Below, one piece after another: positions 1-7,816 of a stretch of 23,271 nucleotides of DNA; the first letter of the stretch is position 1; every line of letters starts with the position of its first letter. The stretch comes from Candidatus Omnitrophota bacterium. Lineage in GTDB: Bacteria; Omnitrophota; Gorgyraeia; Duberdicusellales; 4484-171. The DNA is taken from positions 1-23,271 of the forward strand of contig QNCE01000006.1 in assembly GCA_003644405.1 (NCBI GenBank). The letters are read 5' to 3'. A program made the translations under genes and the position numbers. The notes under the pieces were generated by a model that made no database searches, had not been told where the DNA came from, and worked only from the letters and a program-made list of their open reading frames with translations.

Positions 1-48
1 AGCGAAGCGAGTTTAGCTTCTTTGGTAATTTTGTGAGCGGAGCGTCAT

Positions 49-65
49 AGGGGACAGCGTCCCCT
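49..65. repeat. Perfect 7-bp hairpin, GC-rich
   Basis: AGGGGAC at 49-55 is the exact reverse complement of GTCCCCT at 59-65, with loop AGC. No T-run follows, so it is not a typical rho-independent terminator. It may be part of a dispersed palindromic element. Confidence 0.6.
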
Positions 66-111
66 TGAAAGCCGAGACGATTTTAAAGGGTGTAAGCACC
101 TCGGCTTGTTT

Positions 112-136
112 GGGGGTTCAAAGTCCCTCGCCCGCT
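112..136 (+). other. tRNA-Gly-like 3' tail (T-arm plus acceptor strand), apparently partial
   Basis: The segment has exact tRNA 3' geometry. A 5-base T-stem strand (GGGGG, 112-116) is followed by a 7-base loop beginning TTCAA (117-123), the returning strand TCCCT (124-128, two G-U pairs), a 7-base acceptor strand CGCCCGC (129-135) and a T discriminator (136). The acceptor strand and T73 match the usual bacterial tRNA-Gly end. The matching 5' acceptor GCGGGCG is absent; the nearest are GCGGAGCG at 37-44 and GCGAAGCG at 2-9. No D-arm or anticodon arm can be folded in between. It may be a tRNA remnant, a tRNA broken by an inserted repeat, or chance. Confidence 0.3.
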
Positions 137-174
137 TATATTTATAGTTTAATTTTTGATATTTGGTAAATGAT

Positions 175-651
175 ATGCAAGTAGATTTGCTTAATTATTT
201 GGATAAAGAAAATATCATTTTAAACTTAAAAGGTAAAAGCAAAAGAAAAGTTCTTTCTAATATCATAGACCATCTTATCAGTGTGAAAAAAATAGACAAA
301 AAGTATAGAAAAGAAATACTGAAAGCTTTAATCCAGAGGGAAGAGATGGGTTCTACTGGCATAGGGGGAGGGATAGCTCTCCCTCACGCACGACTAGAGT
401 TTATAAATAATGTGGTTCTTTCTATAGGAATATCTTCAGGAGGAATTAATTTTGATTCTTTAGATGGAGGATCTGTATATGTAGTTGCCCTCCTTCTTTC
501 TAATCATAAGGAAGCAGGGATCCATCTAAAGATGTTAGCACTTTTAGCAAGAATTTTAAGGGATAAATATTTTGTAGAGAACCTAAAAGAGGCAAAGACT
601 GAGGAAGAAGTTATCTCATTAGTTAAAAAACAAACCTCTTTAATTCAATGA
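175..651 (+). CDS. PTS EIIA domain protein (PtsN/fructose type)
   Basis: This is a single-domain EIIA protein of the mannitol/fructose/Ntr class, 158 aa from the chosen ATG. Such proteins accept phosphate from HPr on one histidine. The active-site region is GSTGIGGGIALPHAR, with the phosphorylatable His at residue 71; the C-terminal half has the family's typical LLLSN and HLKMLALLARIL helices. No EIIB or EIIC is nearby, and HPr and Enzyme I follow, so a regulatory role like PtsN is more likely than sugar uptake. An in-frame TTG at 163 would add four residues, but ATG 175 gives the usual family N-terminus. No strong Shine-Dalgarno precedes either start. The stop overlaps the start of yvcK (ATGA). 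The family call is firm; the target is unknown. Confidence 0.9.
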   Translation: MQVDLLNYLDKENIILNLKGKSKRKVLSNIIDHLISVKKIDKKYRKEILKALIQREEMGSTGIGGGIALPHARLEFINNVVLSIGISSGGINFDSLDGGSVYVVALLLSNHKEAGIHLKMLALLARILRDKYFVENLKEAKTEEEVISLVKKQTSLIQ

Positions 652-1904
652 AAGTATTTAAATTTTTGAAATGGTTTTATCCTGGTCTTAAAGTAAAAAG
701 ATGGATAGTACTATTAGGTTCTGGTGTATTTCTTTTGGCACTCTCCATAGCTAGGTTTCTTTTGGATACTCTCTTGATGCTAAAAGTTTTAGATATTTTG
801 TTATTTGTCTTAGGTTTGGTTTTATTTATCTTAGGGATTAGATATTTAATTAAAAGTTTCTTTGAAGTAATTGGTCCTAACAAGGAATTAATAGATATCA
901 TTTACGAAAAAAGATATCTTTCTCGGGGACCAAGGGTAGTAACTATTGGAGGAGGCACAGGTCTTTCCACTATCTTGGAGGGTTTAAAGGAATACACTTC
1001 TAATATTACTGCTATTGTAGCGGTAGCTGATGAAGGAGGATCATCAGGAAGGTTAAGGGAGGAGTTTGGCATTCTTCCCCCAGGAGATATAAGAAACTGT
1101 TTAGTCTCGTTAGCGGAAGCTCCTCAACTTATGCGAGATTTATTTCAGTATAGATTTGAGGAAGGTAAAGGTATAAAGGGACATAGTTTTGGAAATCTTT
1201 TTATCACTGCTCTTACCGAGGTAACTGGTAGTTTTGAAGAAGCAATAGAAGAATCTAGTAAAGTTTTAGCTATAAAAGGGAAAGTTATTCCTTCCAGTTT
1301 AGATAGAATAAGACTGAAAGCTCAGTATCTCGACGGTTCTACTAAGGAAGGAGAAGATAAAATTCCTAAGGAAGAGAAACCTATAAAGAGAGTATGGATA
1401 ATTCCTGAAGACGCAAAACCCAATCCACAGGCCATAGAAGCAATAAAACAAGCAGAAATAATCATCTTAGGTCCTGGAAGTTTATTCACAAGTATTCTTC
1501 CCAACCTTCTTATTAAAGAAATTACTCAAGCTATATGTTCGAGGAAAGATGCTCTCAAATTATATATATGCAATGTGATGACTCAACATGGAGAGACTGA
1601 CGGTTTTACTACTTATGACCATTGGGAGAAGTTAATTTTTCATACACATCCTAATATTGTTAACTGCTGTTTGGTAAATTGTGGGAGACTTCCTTCCCAT
1701 CTTCTTTTTCGTTACTCTCAGGAAAAATCTTTTCCTGTAATTCCTGATACATACAAATTGAGGGAAAAGGGAATTTTGGTATTTGAGAAAGATGTGGTGA
1801 GTCGAGAAAATTACCTAAGGCACGATCCTTATAAAAGTTCTAGAGAGATAATGGCTATTTATGGAGAATTTAAAAAGAGATGGAAAAGATTGAGAAAGAA
1901 ATAG
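648..1904 (+). CDS. yvcK: YvcK/CofD-like protein (gluconeogenesis factor) with N-terminal membrane anchor
   Basis: This 418-aa protein belongs to the YvcK family, needed in Bacillus and Listeria for normal growth and cell shape on gluconeogenic carbon and known to bind UDP-sugars. Residues 1-95 precede the core and hold two hydrophobic segments (about 19-37 and 46-70), suggesting a membrane hairpin with the catalytic-like domain in the cytoplasm. The core begins at about 96 with VVTIGGGTGLS, then AVADEGGSSGRLR (125-137), PPGDIRN and GHSFGNLF (179-186), all YvcK signatures. Many YvcK proteins are about 320 aa and lack the anchor. It is translationally coupled to the EIIA gene (4-base overlap) and overlaps HPr by 25 bases. 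Its biochemical activity in this organism cannot be read from sequence. Confidence 0.93.
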   Translation: MKVFKFLKWFYPGLKVKRWIVLLGSGVFLLALSIARFLLDTLLMLKVLDILLFVLGLVLFILGIRYLIKSFFEVIGPNKELIDIIYEKRYLSRGPRVVTIGGGTGLSTILEGLKEYTSNITAIVAVADEGGSSGRLREEFGILPPGDIRNCLVSLAEAPQLMRDLFQYRFEEGKGIKGHSFGNLFITALTEVTGSFEEAIEESSKVLAIKGKVIPSSLDRIRLKAQYLDGSTKEGEDKIPKEEKPIKRVWIIPEDAKPNPQAIEAIKQAEIIILGPGSLFTSILPNLLIKEITQAICSRKDALKLYICNVMTQHGETDGFTTYDHWEKLIFHTHPNIVNCCLVNCGRLPSHLLFRYSQEKSFPVIPDTYKLREKGILVFEKDVVSRENYLRHDPYKSSREIMAIYGEFKKRWKRLRKK

Positions 1905-2146
1905 TAGTAAATAATATTCATGGTTTACATGCTCGACCAGCAGCTTTATTTGTTCAGCTTGCTAACAGATACGACTCTACAATAAAGATAGAAAAAGATA
2001 AAGAAATAGTAGATGCAAAATCTATAATTGCTATTTTAAGTTTAGGGATTAATAAGGGGACAAAGATAAAATTGATTATAGAAGGATCCGATGCTAACCA
2101 AGCTTGGGAAGATTTAAAGAGATTTTTGGAGAAGGAAAATGTTTAA
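1880..2146 (+). CDS. ptsH: Phosphocarrier protein HPr
   Basis: HPr carries phosphate from Enzyme I to EIIA domains. The 88-aa protein has the full family length. The phospho-histidine motif GLHARPA is at 15-21 with His17. A second signature, DAKSIIAILSLGI, places Ser48 at the equivalent of regulatory Ser46, the target of HPr kinase/phosphorylase in Firmicutes and many diderms. Both sites are intact, so this is a true HPr rather than a Crh-type protein that has lost the histidine. The gene begins inside the 3' end of yvcK, with only weak purine-rich sequence before the ATG, and its end overlaps ptsI by 8 bases. HPr kinase is not in this window. Confidence 0.95.
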   Translation: MEKIEKEIVVNNIHGLHARPAALFVQLANRYDSTIKIEKDKEIVDAKSIIAILSLGINKGTKIKLIIEGSDANQAWEDLKRFLEKENV

Positions 2147-3893
2147 AGTAAGAGGAATTGCTGCATCAAGAGGTATAGCTATAGGTAAAGCTTTCTATAT
2201 AGGAAAAGAGGAGCTTACTATTCCTAAGAGGAAGATTCGACATGAAGATATTTCTCGAGAAATATATCGTTTAGAAGAAGCTCTTATCGATACAAGGAAG
2301 GAAATAAGTACTCTTCAGAAAAAAATCTCTGATGAAATGGGATATAACCATGCCAGGATCTTTGAAGCTCATATGTTAGTTCTTGAAGATAGAATGCTTA
2401 TCGAGGATGTAATTACTCAGATTAAAAATAAAAAAGTAAATGTAGAATATGCCTTTTCTCAAAGTGTAAAGAAGTATATTGATACTCTGAGGAAACTAGA
2501 TGATGAATATCTTAAAGAAAGGGCATTAGATATAGAAGATGTAAGTAAAAGAGTTCTAAGGAAGCTGCTAAAGAAAGAGGTGCCTTCTTTAGAGAGACTT
2601 AAAGAAAAAGTTATTATAGTAGCACATGATCTCTCTCCTACCGATACCGCCTCTCTCCCTAAAGGTAAAATTTTAGGTTTTGTTACTGATATTGGGGGAA
2701 GGACTTCTCATACCGCAATTATTGGTAGGAGTTTAGGAATTCCTGCAGTAGTAGGAGCGGAGATAGCGAGTTCTCACATTCAAGGAGGAGAGATATTAAT
2801 CGTTGATGGTTTTGAAGGGTTAGTTTATATAAAACCCACTGAAAAAATCATCAAAGATTATCAAAAGAAGATGGAGAAAATTGAAAGGTTCAGTAGAGTT
2901 AGTTACTTTCCTAAATTAGCAAAAGCAGAAACTAAAGATGGAAGGAGAATTATTATTTCTGCAAACGTGGAATTGCCTGAGGAGCTCCCCTTAGTGGAAA
3001 CTTACGGAGCGGAAGGTATTGGTCTTTATCGTACCGAATATATATTCTTAGGGAGAACTCAACTTCCTTCAGAAGAGGAACAATATCGAGCTTACTTTAA
3101 TGTAGCAAGAAAGATAAAACCCCATTCTGTGATTATAAGAACCATAGATATTGGAGGAGATAAATTCTTATCTAAACCTACTGTCCCCCGAGAGATGACT
3201 CCTTTTTTAGGGTGGAGGGCTATTAGATTTTGTCTCGCTAATCCCGGGATATTTAAAGTTCAATTAAGAGCAATTTTGAGGTCCTCTTGCGAAGGAAATG
3301 TTAAAATAATGTTTCCTATGATTTCAGGAATAGAAGAGTTAAGGGAAGCCAAGAAGATATTGGAAGAATGTAAGAAGGAATTAAAGAGAGAGAATAAAAA
3401 ATTTGATGAAAATATTTCAGTAGGAGCAATGATAGAAGTGCCCTCAGCAGCTTTAGTTGCCGATATTTTAGCTAAGGAATGTGATTTCTTTAGTATAGGT
3501 ACTAATGATTTGATTCAATACTCCTTAGCAGTAGATAGAGCTGATGAAAAAGTAGCTTATCTCTATGAGCCTTCCCATCCAGCAGTATTAAAACTTATTA
3601 AGATTGTAGTAGAAGCTGCTCATAAGAATAAAATTTGGGTAGGGATGTGTGGAGAAATGGCAGGAGAATTTCTCTTTGCTGTTCTTCTTGTTGGTTTTGG
3701 GTTAGATGAGCTTAGTATGCCACCTCCGAGAATTCCTCAGGTAAAAGAAATTATAAGGAGTTTTTCTTTTCAAGAAGCAAAAAAAATTGCCGACGATGTT
3801 TTAAATTTCTCTACCTCTCGAGACGTAGAAAAATTTCTCCAGGAGAGGGTAAAAAGTGTATTAAAAGAGAATTACTATAAGTTCTTAAAGTAA
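2139..3893 (+). CDS. ptsI: Phosphoenolpyruvate-protein phosphotransferase (PTS Enzyme I)
   Basis: Enzyme I starts the PTS relay by taking phosphate from PEP and passing it to HPr. The 584-aa length is normal. An N-terminal HPr-binding/phosphohistidine domain ends in GGRTSHTAIIGRSLGIP, with phospho-His191. The PEP-binding barrel shows GLYRTEYIF (295-303), RTIDIGGDK (334-342), MIEVPSA (431-437), GTNDLIQYS (454-462) and the catalytic cysteine in GMCGEMAG (Cys504). All active-site residues I can place are present. GGAG at 2128-2131 sits 7 bases before the ATG. Together with HPr and EIIA it forms a complete phosphorelay without a transporter in view. Confidence 0.97.
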   Translation: MFKVRGIAASRGIAIGKAFYIGKEELTIPKRKIRHEDISREIYRLEEALIDTRKEISTLQKKISDEMGYNHARIFEAHMLVLEDRMLIEDVITQIKNKKVNVEYAFSQSVKKYIDTLRKLDDEYLKERALDIEDVSKRVLRKLLKKEVPSLERLKEKVIIVAHDLSPTDTASLPKGKILGFVTDIGGRTSHTAIIGRSLGIPAVVGAEIASSHIQGGEILIVDGFEGLVYIKPTEKIIKDYQKKMEKIERFSRVSYFPKLAKAETKDGRRIIISANVELPEELPLVETYGAEGIGLYRTEYIFLGRTQLPSEEEQYRAYFNVARKIKPHSVIIRTIDIGGDKFLSKPTVPREMTPFLGWRAIRFCLANPGIFKVQLRAILRSSCEGNVKIMFPMISGIEELREAKKILEECKKELKRENKKFDENISVGAMIEVPSAALVADILAKECDFFSIGTNDLIQYSLAVDRADEKVAYLYEPSHPAVLKLIKIVVEAAHKNKIWVGMCGEMAGEFLFAVLLVGFGLDELSMPPPRIPQVKEIIRSFSFQEAKKIADDVLNFSTSRDVEKFLQERVKSVLKENYYKFLK

Positions 3894-3894
3894 A

Positions 3895-4638
3895 ATGAAC
3901 ATTCTAATTCTTGCTGCTGGCTACGGGACAAGACTTTATCCTTTAACTTTAAATACACCTAAGGCATTACTTCTTATAAATCAGAAATCCCTGCTTACCT
4001 ATCTTGTAGAGAAAATAGATAGAGTAAAAAAAGTAGAAAGCTGGAAAGAAATTGTTGTAGTAACTAATAACAAGTTTTACCAGCAGTTTATCCTCTGGAG
4101 AGATGGCTTAGAGCGGAAAGATATTACAATATTAAACGATGGTTCAAATTCTCCTCAGGATAGGAGAGGAGTGATAGGAGATATTAAGTTTGCTATAGGA
4201 GAAGCTAAAGGACATTGGTTGATTTTGGGTGCAGATAATTTTTTTGATTGGGAGCTGGATAATTTTATAAAATTTGCCTTAGAAAAAATTCCTTATCCCA
4301 CCGTAGGCATTTACGATGTTAGAGAAAAACATTTAGCTACTCAATTAGGGGTTGTAAGAATTTCTAAAGATGGAATAATAGAGGAGTTAATAGAAAAACC
4401 TAAAGAGCCCCAGAGCAGTTTGATAGCTACATGTATTTATTTTTTTCCTCAACAGAGTTTAAAATTTCTCGACCACTATTTAAGTATTTATAAATTTGGC
4501 GATATGGCTGGACAGTATATTGCTTGGTTGGTTAAGAAGTTGCCTGTTTATTCTTTTTTATTTGAAGGTACTTGGTTAGACATAGGGACAAAGAAGACTT
4601 TAATGGAGGCAGAAAGATTGGTAAAGGAGAAGAAATGA
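3895..4638 (+). CDS. Sugar-1-phosphate nucleotidyltransferase family protein
   Basis: This 247-aa protein belongs to the NTP_transferase family (RmlA/GalU/GlmU-N fold), which joins a nucleotide to a sugar phosphate. The signature LAAGYGTRLYPLTLNTPKAL is at residues 6-25, with the nucleotide-binding Gly-rich loop and Lys23. GADN (112-115) supplies the metal-binding Asp114. EELIEKP and GTWLDIGT are the later substrate and metal motifs. It lacks a C-terminal left-handed beta-helix, so it is shorter than bifunctional GlmU. The sugar and nucleotide cannot be decided from sequence. It starts one base after ptsI and overlaps pheA by 4 bases (ATGA), with no functional link to either that I can see. 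Confidence 0.85.
   Translation: MNILILAAGYGTRLYPLTLNTPKALLLINQKSLLTYLVEKIDRVKKVESWKEIVVVTNNKFYQQFILWRDGLERKDITILNDGSNSPQDRRGVIGDIKFAIGEAKGHWLILGADNFFDWELDNFIKFALEKIPYPTVGIYDVREKHLATQLGVVRISKDGIIEELIEKPKEPQSSLIATCIYFFPQQSLKFLDHYLSIYKFGDMAGQYIAWLVKKLPVYSFLFEGTWLDIGTKKTLMEAERLVKEKK
4623..4629 (+). promoter_or_regulatory. Ribosome binding site deciding the pheA start
   Basis: AAAGGAG ends 5 bases before ATG 4635. This strong Shine-Dalgarno favours that start over the upstream in-frame ATG at 4572, which would add 21 residues encoded wholly inside the preceding gene and has no family similarity. Confidence 0.75.
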
Positions 4639-5696
4639 GTCTAAAAAAATTAAGAAGGCAGGTAGATGCTATTGATAATCAAATCCTTAGACTTCTTCTT
4701 CGCAGGGCAGAACTTGTAGAGGAAATAAATCTTGTTAAAGAAAAAAAGAGTATAGAATTCTTTTCTCCGGAAAGAGAAGCTGAAATTTTAAGGAGATTAA
4801 GAAAAGTAAAAAAAGATATCCTTTCTGATAATGACATAGAGTTAATCTTCAAAGAAATTTTTTCTGTTTTTCGTGCTCTAAAAATTAAAATAGCGGTTGC
4901 TTACTTAGGTCCTGAAGGAACGTTTACGCATTTAGCTGCTGTAAAAAAATTTGGTAAGAAGGTAACTTATATTTCTTCGGAAACTATAAGGGAAGTTTTT
5001 GCTCTGGTAGAGAAGGGCGAAGCTAACTACGGAGTGGTTCCTGTAGAGAATACCATAGAAGGAGTAGTGACCCATACTCTAGATATGTTCTTTGAGTCTT
5101 CTCTTAGAATATGTGCAGAGATTGTAATGGAAATTCATCACGATCTACTTAGCTATTACCCTAAAGGGAAGATAACAAGGATATATTCTAATCCCCAAGT
5201 CTTTGCTCAATGTAGAGAATGGCTAGCAAAAAATTTCCCTTATGTTCAGTTGATTCCTGCATCTTCTACCGCTAAAGCAGCTCTTCAAGTGAAGAAAGAC
5301 CGTAACGGAGCATGTATTGGAAGTAGAATTCTCGCTTCTCTCTACGGGTTGAGAATAATTTCGACTAATATTCAAGATGCGCCTTCTAATATCACCCGTT
5401 TTCTAGTAATTTCCAAAGAAGACAGTTTACCTTCAGGCGAAGATAAAACTTCCATTATTTTTTCTGTAAAAGATAAAGTTGGAGCTCTGCACGATGCTCT
5501 TTACTCTTTCAAAAAATTTAATATAAATCTTACTAAAATAGAGTCTCGCCCCTCTAAAAGAAAAGCTTGGGAGTACTACTTTTTTGTGGATTTTGAGGGA
5601 CACCGTACAAATAAGAAAGTGGATAAGAGCCTGAAAGAGTTAGAGAAAAGGTGCAACTTTGTGAAAGTTTTGGGTTCATACCCTAGAGAAAGTTAA
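4635..5696 (+). CDS. pheA: Bifunctional chorismate mutase / prephenate dehydratase (P-protein)
   Basis: The enzyme converts chorismate to prephenate and then phenylpyruvate, the committed steps to phenylalanine. From ATG 4635 it is 353 aa. Residues 1-85 are an AroQ-type chorismate mutase (LRRQVDAIDNQILRLLLRR). Residues 86-262 are prephenate dehydratase with GPEGTFTHLAA, the VVPVENTIEGVV loop, SNPQVFAQC and the catalytic TRF motif (254-256). Residues about 273-353 form an ACT domain with ESRP (303-306), the phenylalanine-binding motif, so feedback inhibition by Phe is expected. It heads the aromatic amino-acid block. The Shine-Dalgarno at 4623-4629 sets the start. Confidence 0.96.
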   Translation: MSLKKLRRQVDAIDNQILRLLLRRAELVEEINLVKEKKSIEFFSPEREAEILRRLRKVKKDILSDNDIELIFKEIFSVFRALKIKIAVAYLGPEGTFTHLAAVKKFGKKVTYISSETIREVFALVEKGEANYGVVPVENTIEGVVTHTLDMFFESSLRICAEIVMEIHHDLLSYYPKGKITRIYSNPQVFAQCREWLAKNFPYVQLIPASSTAKAALQVKKDRNGACIGSRILASLYGLRIISTNIQDAPSNITRFLVISKEDSLPSGEDKTSIIFSVKDKVGALHDALYSFKKFNINLTKIESRPSKRKAWEYYFFVDFEGHRTNKKVDKSLKELEKRCNFVKVLGSYPRES

Positions 5697-5701
5697 CCAT
5701 A

Positions 5702-6793
5702 ATGCCATCGGTAAAAACTTTTCTTAAAGATTTAAAGGTCTATAAACCAGGTAAACCTATAGAAGAATTAAAAAGAGAACTTAAGTTAGAAGAAGTATAT
5801 AAACTTGCTTCTAACGAAATACCTTTCCCACCTCTTTATCTAAAAAAAGTAGTAGTGGAAGAGTTATCTTCAGTAAATCGTTATCCCGAGGCAAGTTGTT
5901 TTTATTTAAGAAATATGTTAGCAAAAAGGTTGAAAGTGAAAAGAGACCAATTAATATTTGGTAATGGTTCCGATGAACTAATTGTTTTAGCTTTACGCAC
6001 TTTCATAGAAAGAGGAGATTCGGTTCTAGTGGGGTATCCTACATTTTTGATCTATGAGATTCAATCCAAGATTCATCAAGCTAAAGTGATTCGTGTTCCT
6101 CTAACCAATTACCGCTATGATTTACCAAAAATGGCCAAGGCAGTGGATAAGCATACTAAAATTGTTTTTATTGCCAATCCCGATAATCCCCATGGTAGCT
6201 ATGTGACTCATAAGGAGTTGAGAGATTTTCTTAACAAAATTTCTCAAGATATTTTAGTTTTTTTAGATGAGGCTTATTATGAGTTTGTAGATAAGAAGGA
6301 TTATCCTGATAGTTTATACTTTTTGAAAAATAGAGGTAATATCATTATCACTAGAACTTTCTCTAAAGCCTATGGATTGGCAGGTTTAAGGATAGGTTAC
6401 GGGGTAACTACACAAAAAATAGCTTCTTTACTTAACAAGGTAAGAGAGCCTTTTAATGTAAATAGATTTGCTCAAAAGTGTGCTTGCTATGCTCTTCTTA
6501 ATAAGAAATTTTTAAAAAACATTAAAGAATATATAAAGAAAGAGAAACTTTACCTTTATCGAGAACTTAAAAAACTAAACTTAGAATTTGTGGAGAGTGT
6601 AACAAACTTTATTCTTGTTAATTTCAAGAAAGATACAAAAGCTCTTTATAATTATCTTTTAAAAAGAGGAGTGATTATCCGAGAGCTAAGTTCTTGGGGA
6701 ATGAAAAATTTTTTTAGAGTCACTGTGGGACTTCATAAAGAAAATAGTAAATTCATTCATTACCTAAAAGAGTTTTTAAAAAGAAAGGAGTAA
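5702..6793 (+). CDS. hisC: HisC-family aminotransferase (histidinol-phosphate and/or aromatic aminotransferase)
   Basis: This is a PLP-dependent class I/II aminotransferase of the HisC family, 363 aa. GKPIEELKRE near residues 17-26 is typical of HisC. The PLP lysine is K222 in TFSKAYGLAGLRIGYG, and FLDEAYYEF (187-195) holds the PLP-contacting Asp and Tyr. The usual NPNNPTG appears as NPDNPHG (159-165) and the usual SNENP as SNEIPF. It lies between prephenate dehydratase and DAHP synthase, about 12 kb from hisD-hisB-hisA, so it may transaminate phenylpyruvate and hydroxyphenylpyruvate as well as, or instead of, imidazole-acetol phosphate. HisC enzymes with such dual use are known. The family is sure; substrate preference is open. 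Confidence 0.88.
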   Translation: MPSVKTFLKDLKVYKPGKPIEELKRELKLEEVYKLASNEIPFPPLYLKKVVVEELSSVNRYPEASCFYLRNMLAKRLKVKRDQLIFGNGSDELIVLALRTFIERGDSVLVGYPTFLIYEIQSKIHQAKVIRVPLTNYRYDLPKMAKAVDKHTKIVFIANPDNPHGSYVTHKELRDFLNKISQDILVFLDEAYYEFVDKKDYPDSLYFLKNRGNIIITRTFSKAYGLAGLRIGYGVTTQKIASLLNKVREPFNVNRFAQKCACYALLNKKFLKNIKEYIKKEKLYLYRELKKLNLEFVESVTNFILVNFKKDTKALYNYLLKRGVIIRELSSWGMKNFFRVTVGLHKENSKFIHYLKEFLKRKE

Positions 6794-6796
6794 AGG

Positions 6797-7813
6797 ATGA
6801 TAATTGTATTTAAAAAAGAAGCTGGCCAAGGAGATATCCAGCGAGTAATTTTAAGAATCGAAAAACTCGGTCTTAAGGCCATGGTTTCTAAAGGAGTAGA
6901 GCGTACCATTGTAGGTGTTATCGGGCCAGAAGATGTAGTTAGAATCCAGCCTTTTGAGGTATTTCCTGGTGTAGAAAAGGTAATACCTGTCCTTGCTCCT
7001 TATAAATTAGTATCTAGAGAATTTAAAAAAGAAGGTTCTATAGTAAAGATAAGGGAAGGGGTTGAATTTGGAGGCAAAGAAATTATAGTAATTGGAGGCC
7101 CTTGTTCTATAGAATCAGAAGAACAATTGTTAGAGGTGGCTAAAAAGATAAAAGAAGCAGGAGCCAAAGTCTTAAGAGGAGGTGCTTTTAAACCACGCAC
7201 TTCTCCTTATAGTTTTCAAGGTCTAGGAGAAGAGGGTCTTAAAATTCTAAAAGAAGTTTCTTTAAAATTAGAAATTCCTACTATTACTGAGGTGATGGAC
7301 CCTCGTGATGTTGAAATGGTAGCCAAATATACCGATATCCTTCAAATTGGTGCCAGAAACATGCAGAATTTTAATCTCCTTAAGGAAGTAGGACAAACCC
7401 AGAAACCAGTAGTTTTAAAAAGAGGAATGAGCGCCACTATAAAAGAATTCCTTATGAGTGCTGAGTATATTCTTTCAGGAGGAAATTTCAACGTTATTCT
7501 CTGCGAGAGAGGTATAAGGACTTTTGAGGAAGCAACGAGAAATACTCTGGATTTAAGTGCTGTCCCTTTAGTTAAAACACTTTCTCATTTACCTATAATT
7601 GTTGATCCTTCACATGCTACAGGGAAGTGGTCATTAGTTAGTCCATTAAGTAAAGCAGCGGTAGCTTGTGGGTGTGATGGTCTGTTGATAGAAGTTCATC
7701 CTCATCCTGAAGAGGCTTTAAGTGATGGCCCCCAGCAACTTCTGCCAGAAAAGTTTGCTCAACTTATGAAAGAACTCACTTATATAGCTGAAGCGGTAGG
7801 CAGGACTATTTAA
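6797..7813 (+). CDS. aroF: 3-deoxy-7-phosphoheptulonate (DAHP) synthase, type I-beta
   Basis: DAHP synthase condenses PEP and erythrose 4-phosphate, the first step of the shikimate pathway. The 338-aa length matches the Thermotoga maritima enzyme. Residues 1-70 form the ferredoxin-like/ACT-like regulatory domain. The barrel carries the metal ligands in the expected places: Cys103 (GGPCSIES), His273 (DPSHATG), Glu299 (IEVHPHP) and Asp310 (SDGPQQ). LRGGAFKPRTSPYSFQG (126-142) is the phosphate-binding region. The N-terminal domain suggests feedback control by tyrosine or phenylalanine. AAAGGAG at 6784-6790 lies 6 bases before the ATG. It is flanked by hisC and tyrA. Confidence 0.96.
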   Translation: MIIVFKKEAGQGDIQRVILRIEKLGLKAMVSKGVERTIVGVIGPEDVVRIQPFEVFPGVEKVIPVLAPYKLVSREFKKEGSIVKIREGVEFGGKEIIVIGGPCSIESEEQLLEVAKKIKEAGAKVLRGGAFKPRTSPYSFQGLGEEGLKILKEVSLKLEIPTITEVMDPRDVEMVAKYTDILQIGARNMQNFNLLKEVGQTQKPVVLKRGMSATIKEFLMSAEYILSGGNFNVILCERGIRTFEEATRNTLDLSAVPLVKTLSHLPIIVDPSHATGKWSLVSPLSKAAVACGCDGLLIEVHPHPEEALSDGPQQLLPEKFAQLMKELTYIAEAVGRTI

Positions 7814-7816
7814 ACT

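Larger units (their letters stand above)
1..174. other. Non-coding left edge with three short hairpins
   Basis: No credible gene is seen here. Three inverted repeats are visible. Arms 4-8 and 16-20 (GAAGC/GCTTC) enclose a 7-base loop. Arms 49-55 and 59-65 (AGGGGAC/GTCCCCT) form a perfect 7-bp stem with a 3-base loop. Arms 71-76 and 100-105 (GCCGAG/CTCGGC) enclose a 23-base loop. Two related 9-mers, AGCGAAGCG (1-9) and AGCGGAGCG (36-44), lie 35 bases apart. The composition is much more GC-rich than the genes that follow. This looks like a dispersed intergenic repeat or a decayed RNA gene; the sequence does not decide which. From 139 to 174 the DNA is AT-rich, without a convincing promoter or Shine-Dalgarno. 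Confidence 0.6.

Noticed and set aside
1..136. 3' half of a tmRNA
   Set aside because: The acceptor lacks the G-U pair and the A discriminator needed for alanine charging, and no tag reading frame is visible.
163..174. TTG start for the EIIA gene
   Set aside because: ATG 175 gives the normal N-terminus, and the TTG has no better ribosome site.
677..901. 74-codon open frame on the - strand
   Set aside because: It lies wholly inside yvcK, opposite its membrane-segment codons, and has no recognisable motif.
1322..1504. 60-codon open frame on the - strand
   Set aside because: It is antisense to conserved YvcK coding sequence with no ribosome site or family resemblance.
4572..4634. Upstream ATG for pheA adding 21 residues
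   Set aside because: The extension lies inside the previous gene, has no family similarity, and a strong Shine-Dalgarno points to ATG 4635.
7000..7200. 66-codon open frame on the - strand
   Set aside because: It is the reverse of conserved DAHP synthase sequence and has no independent support.
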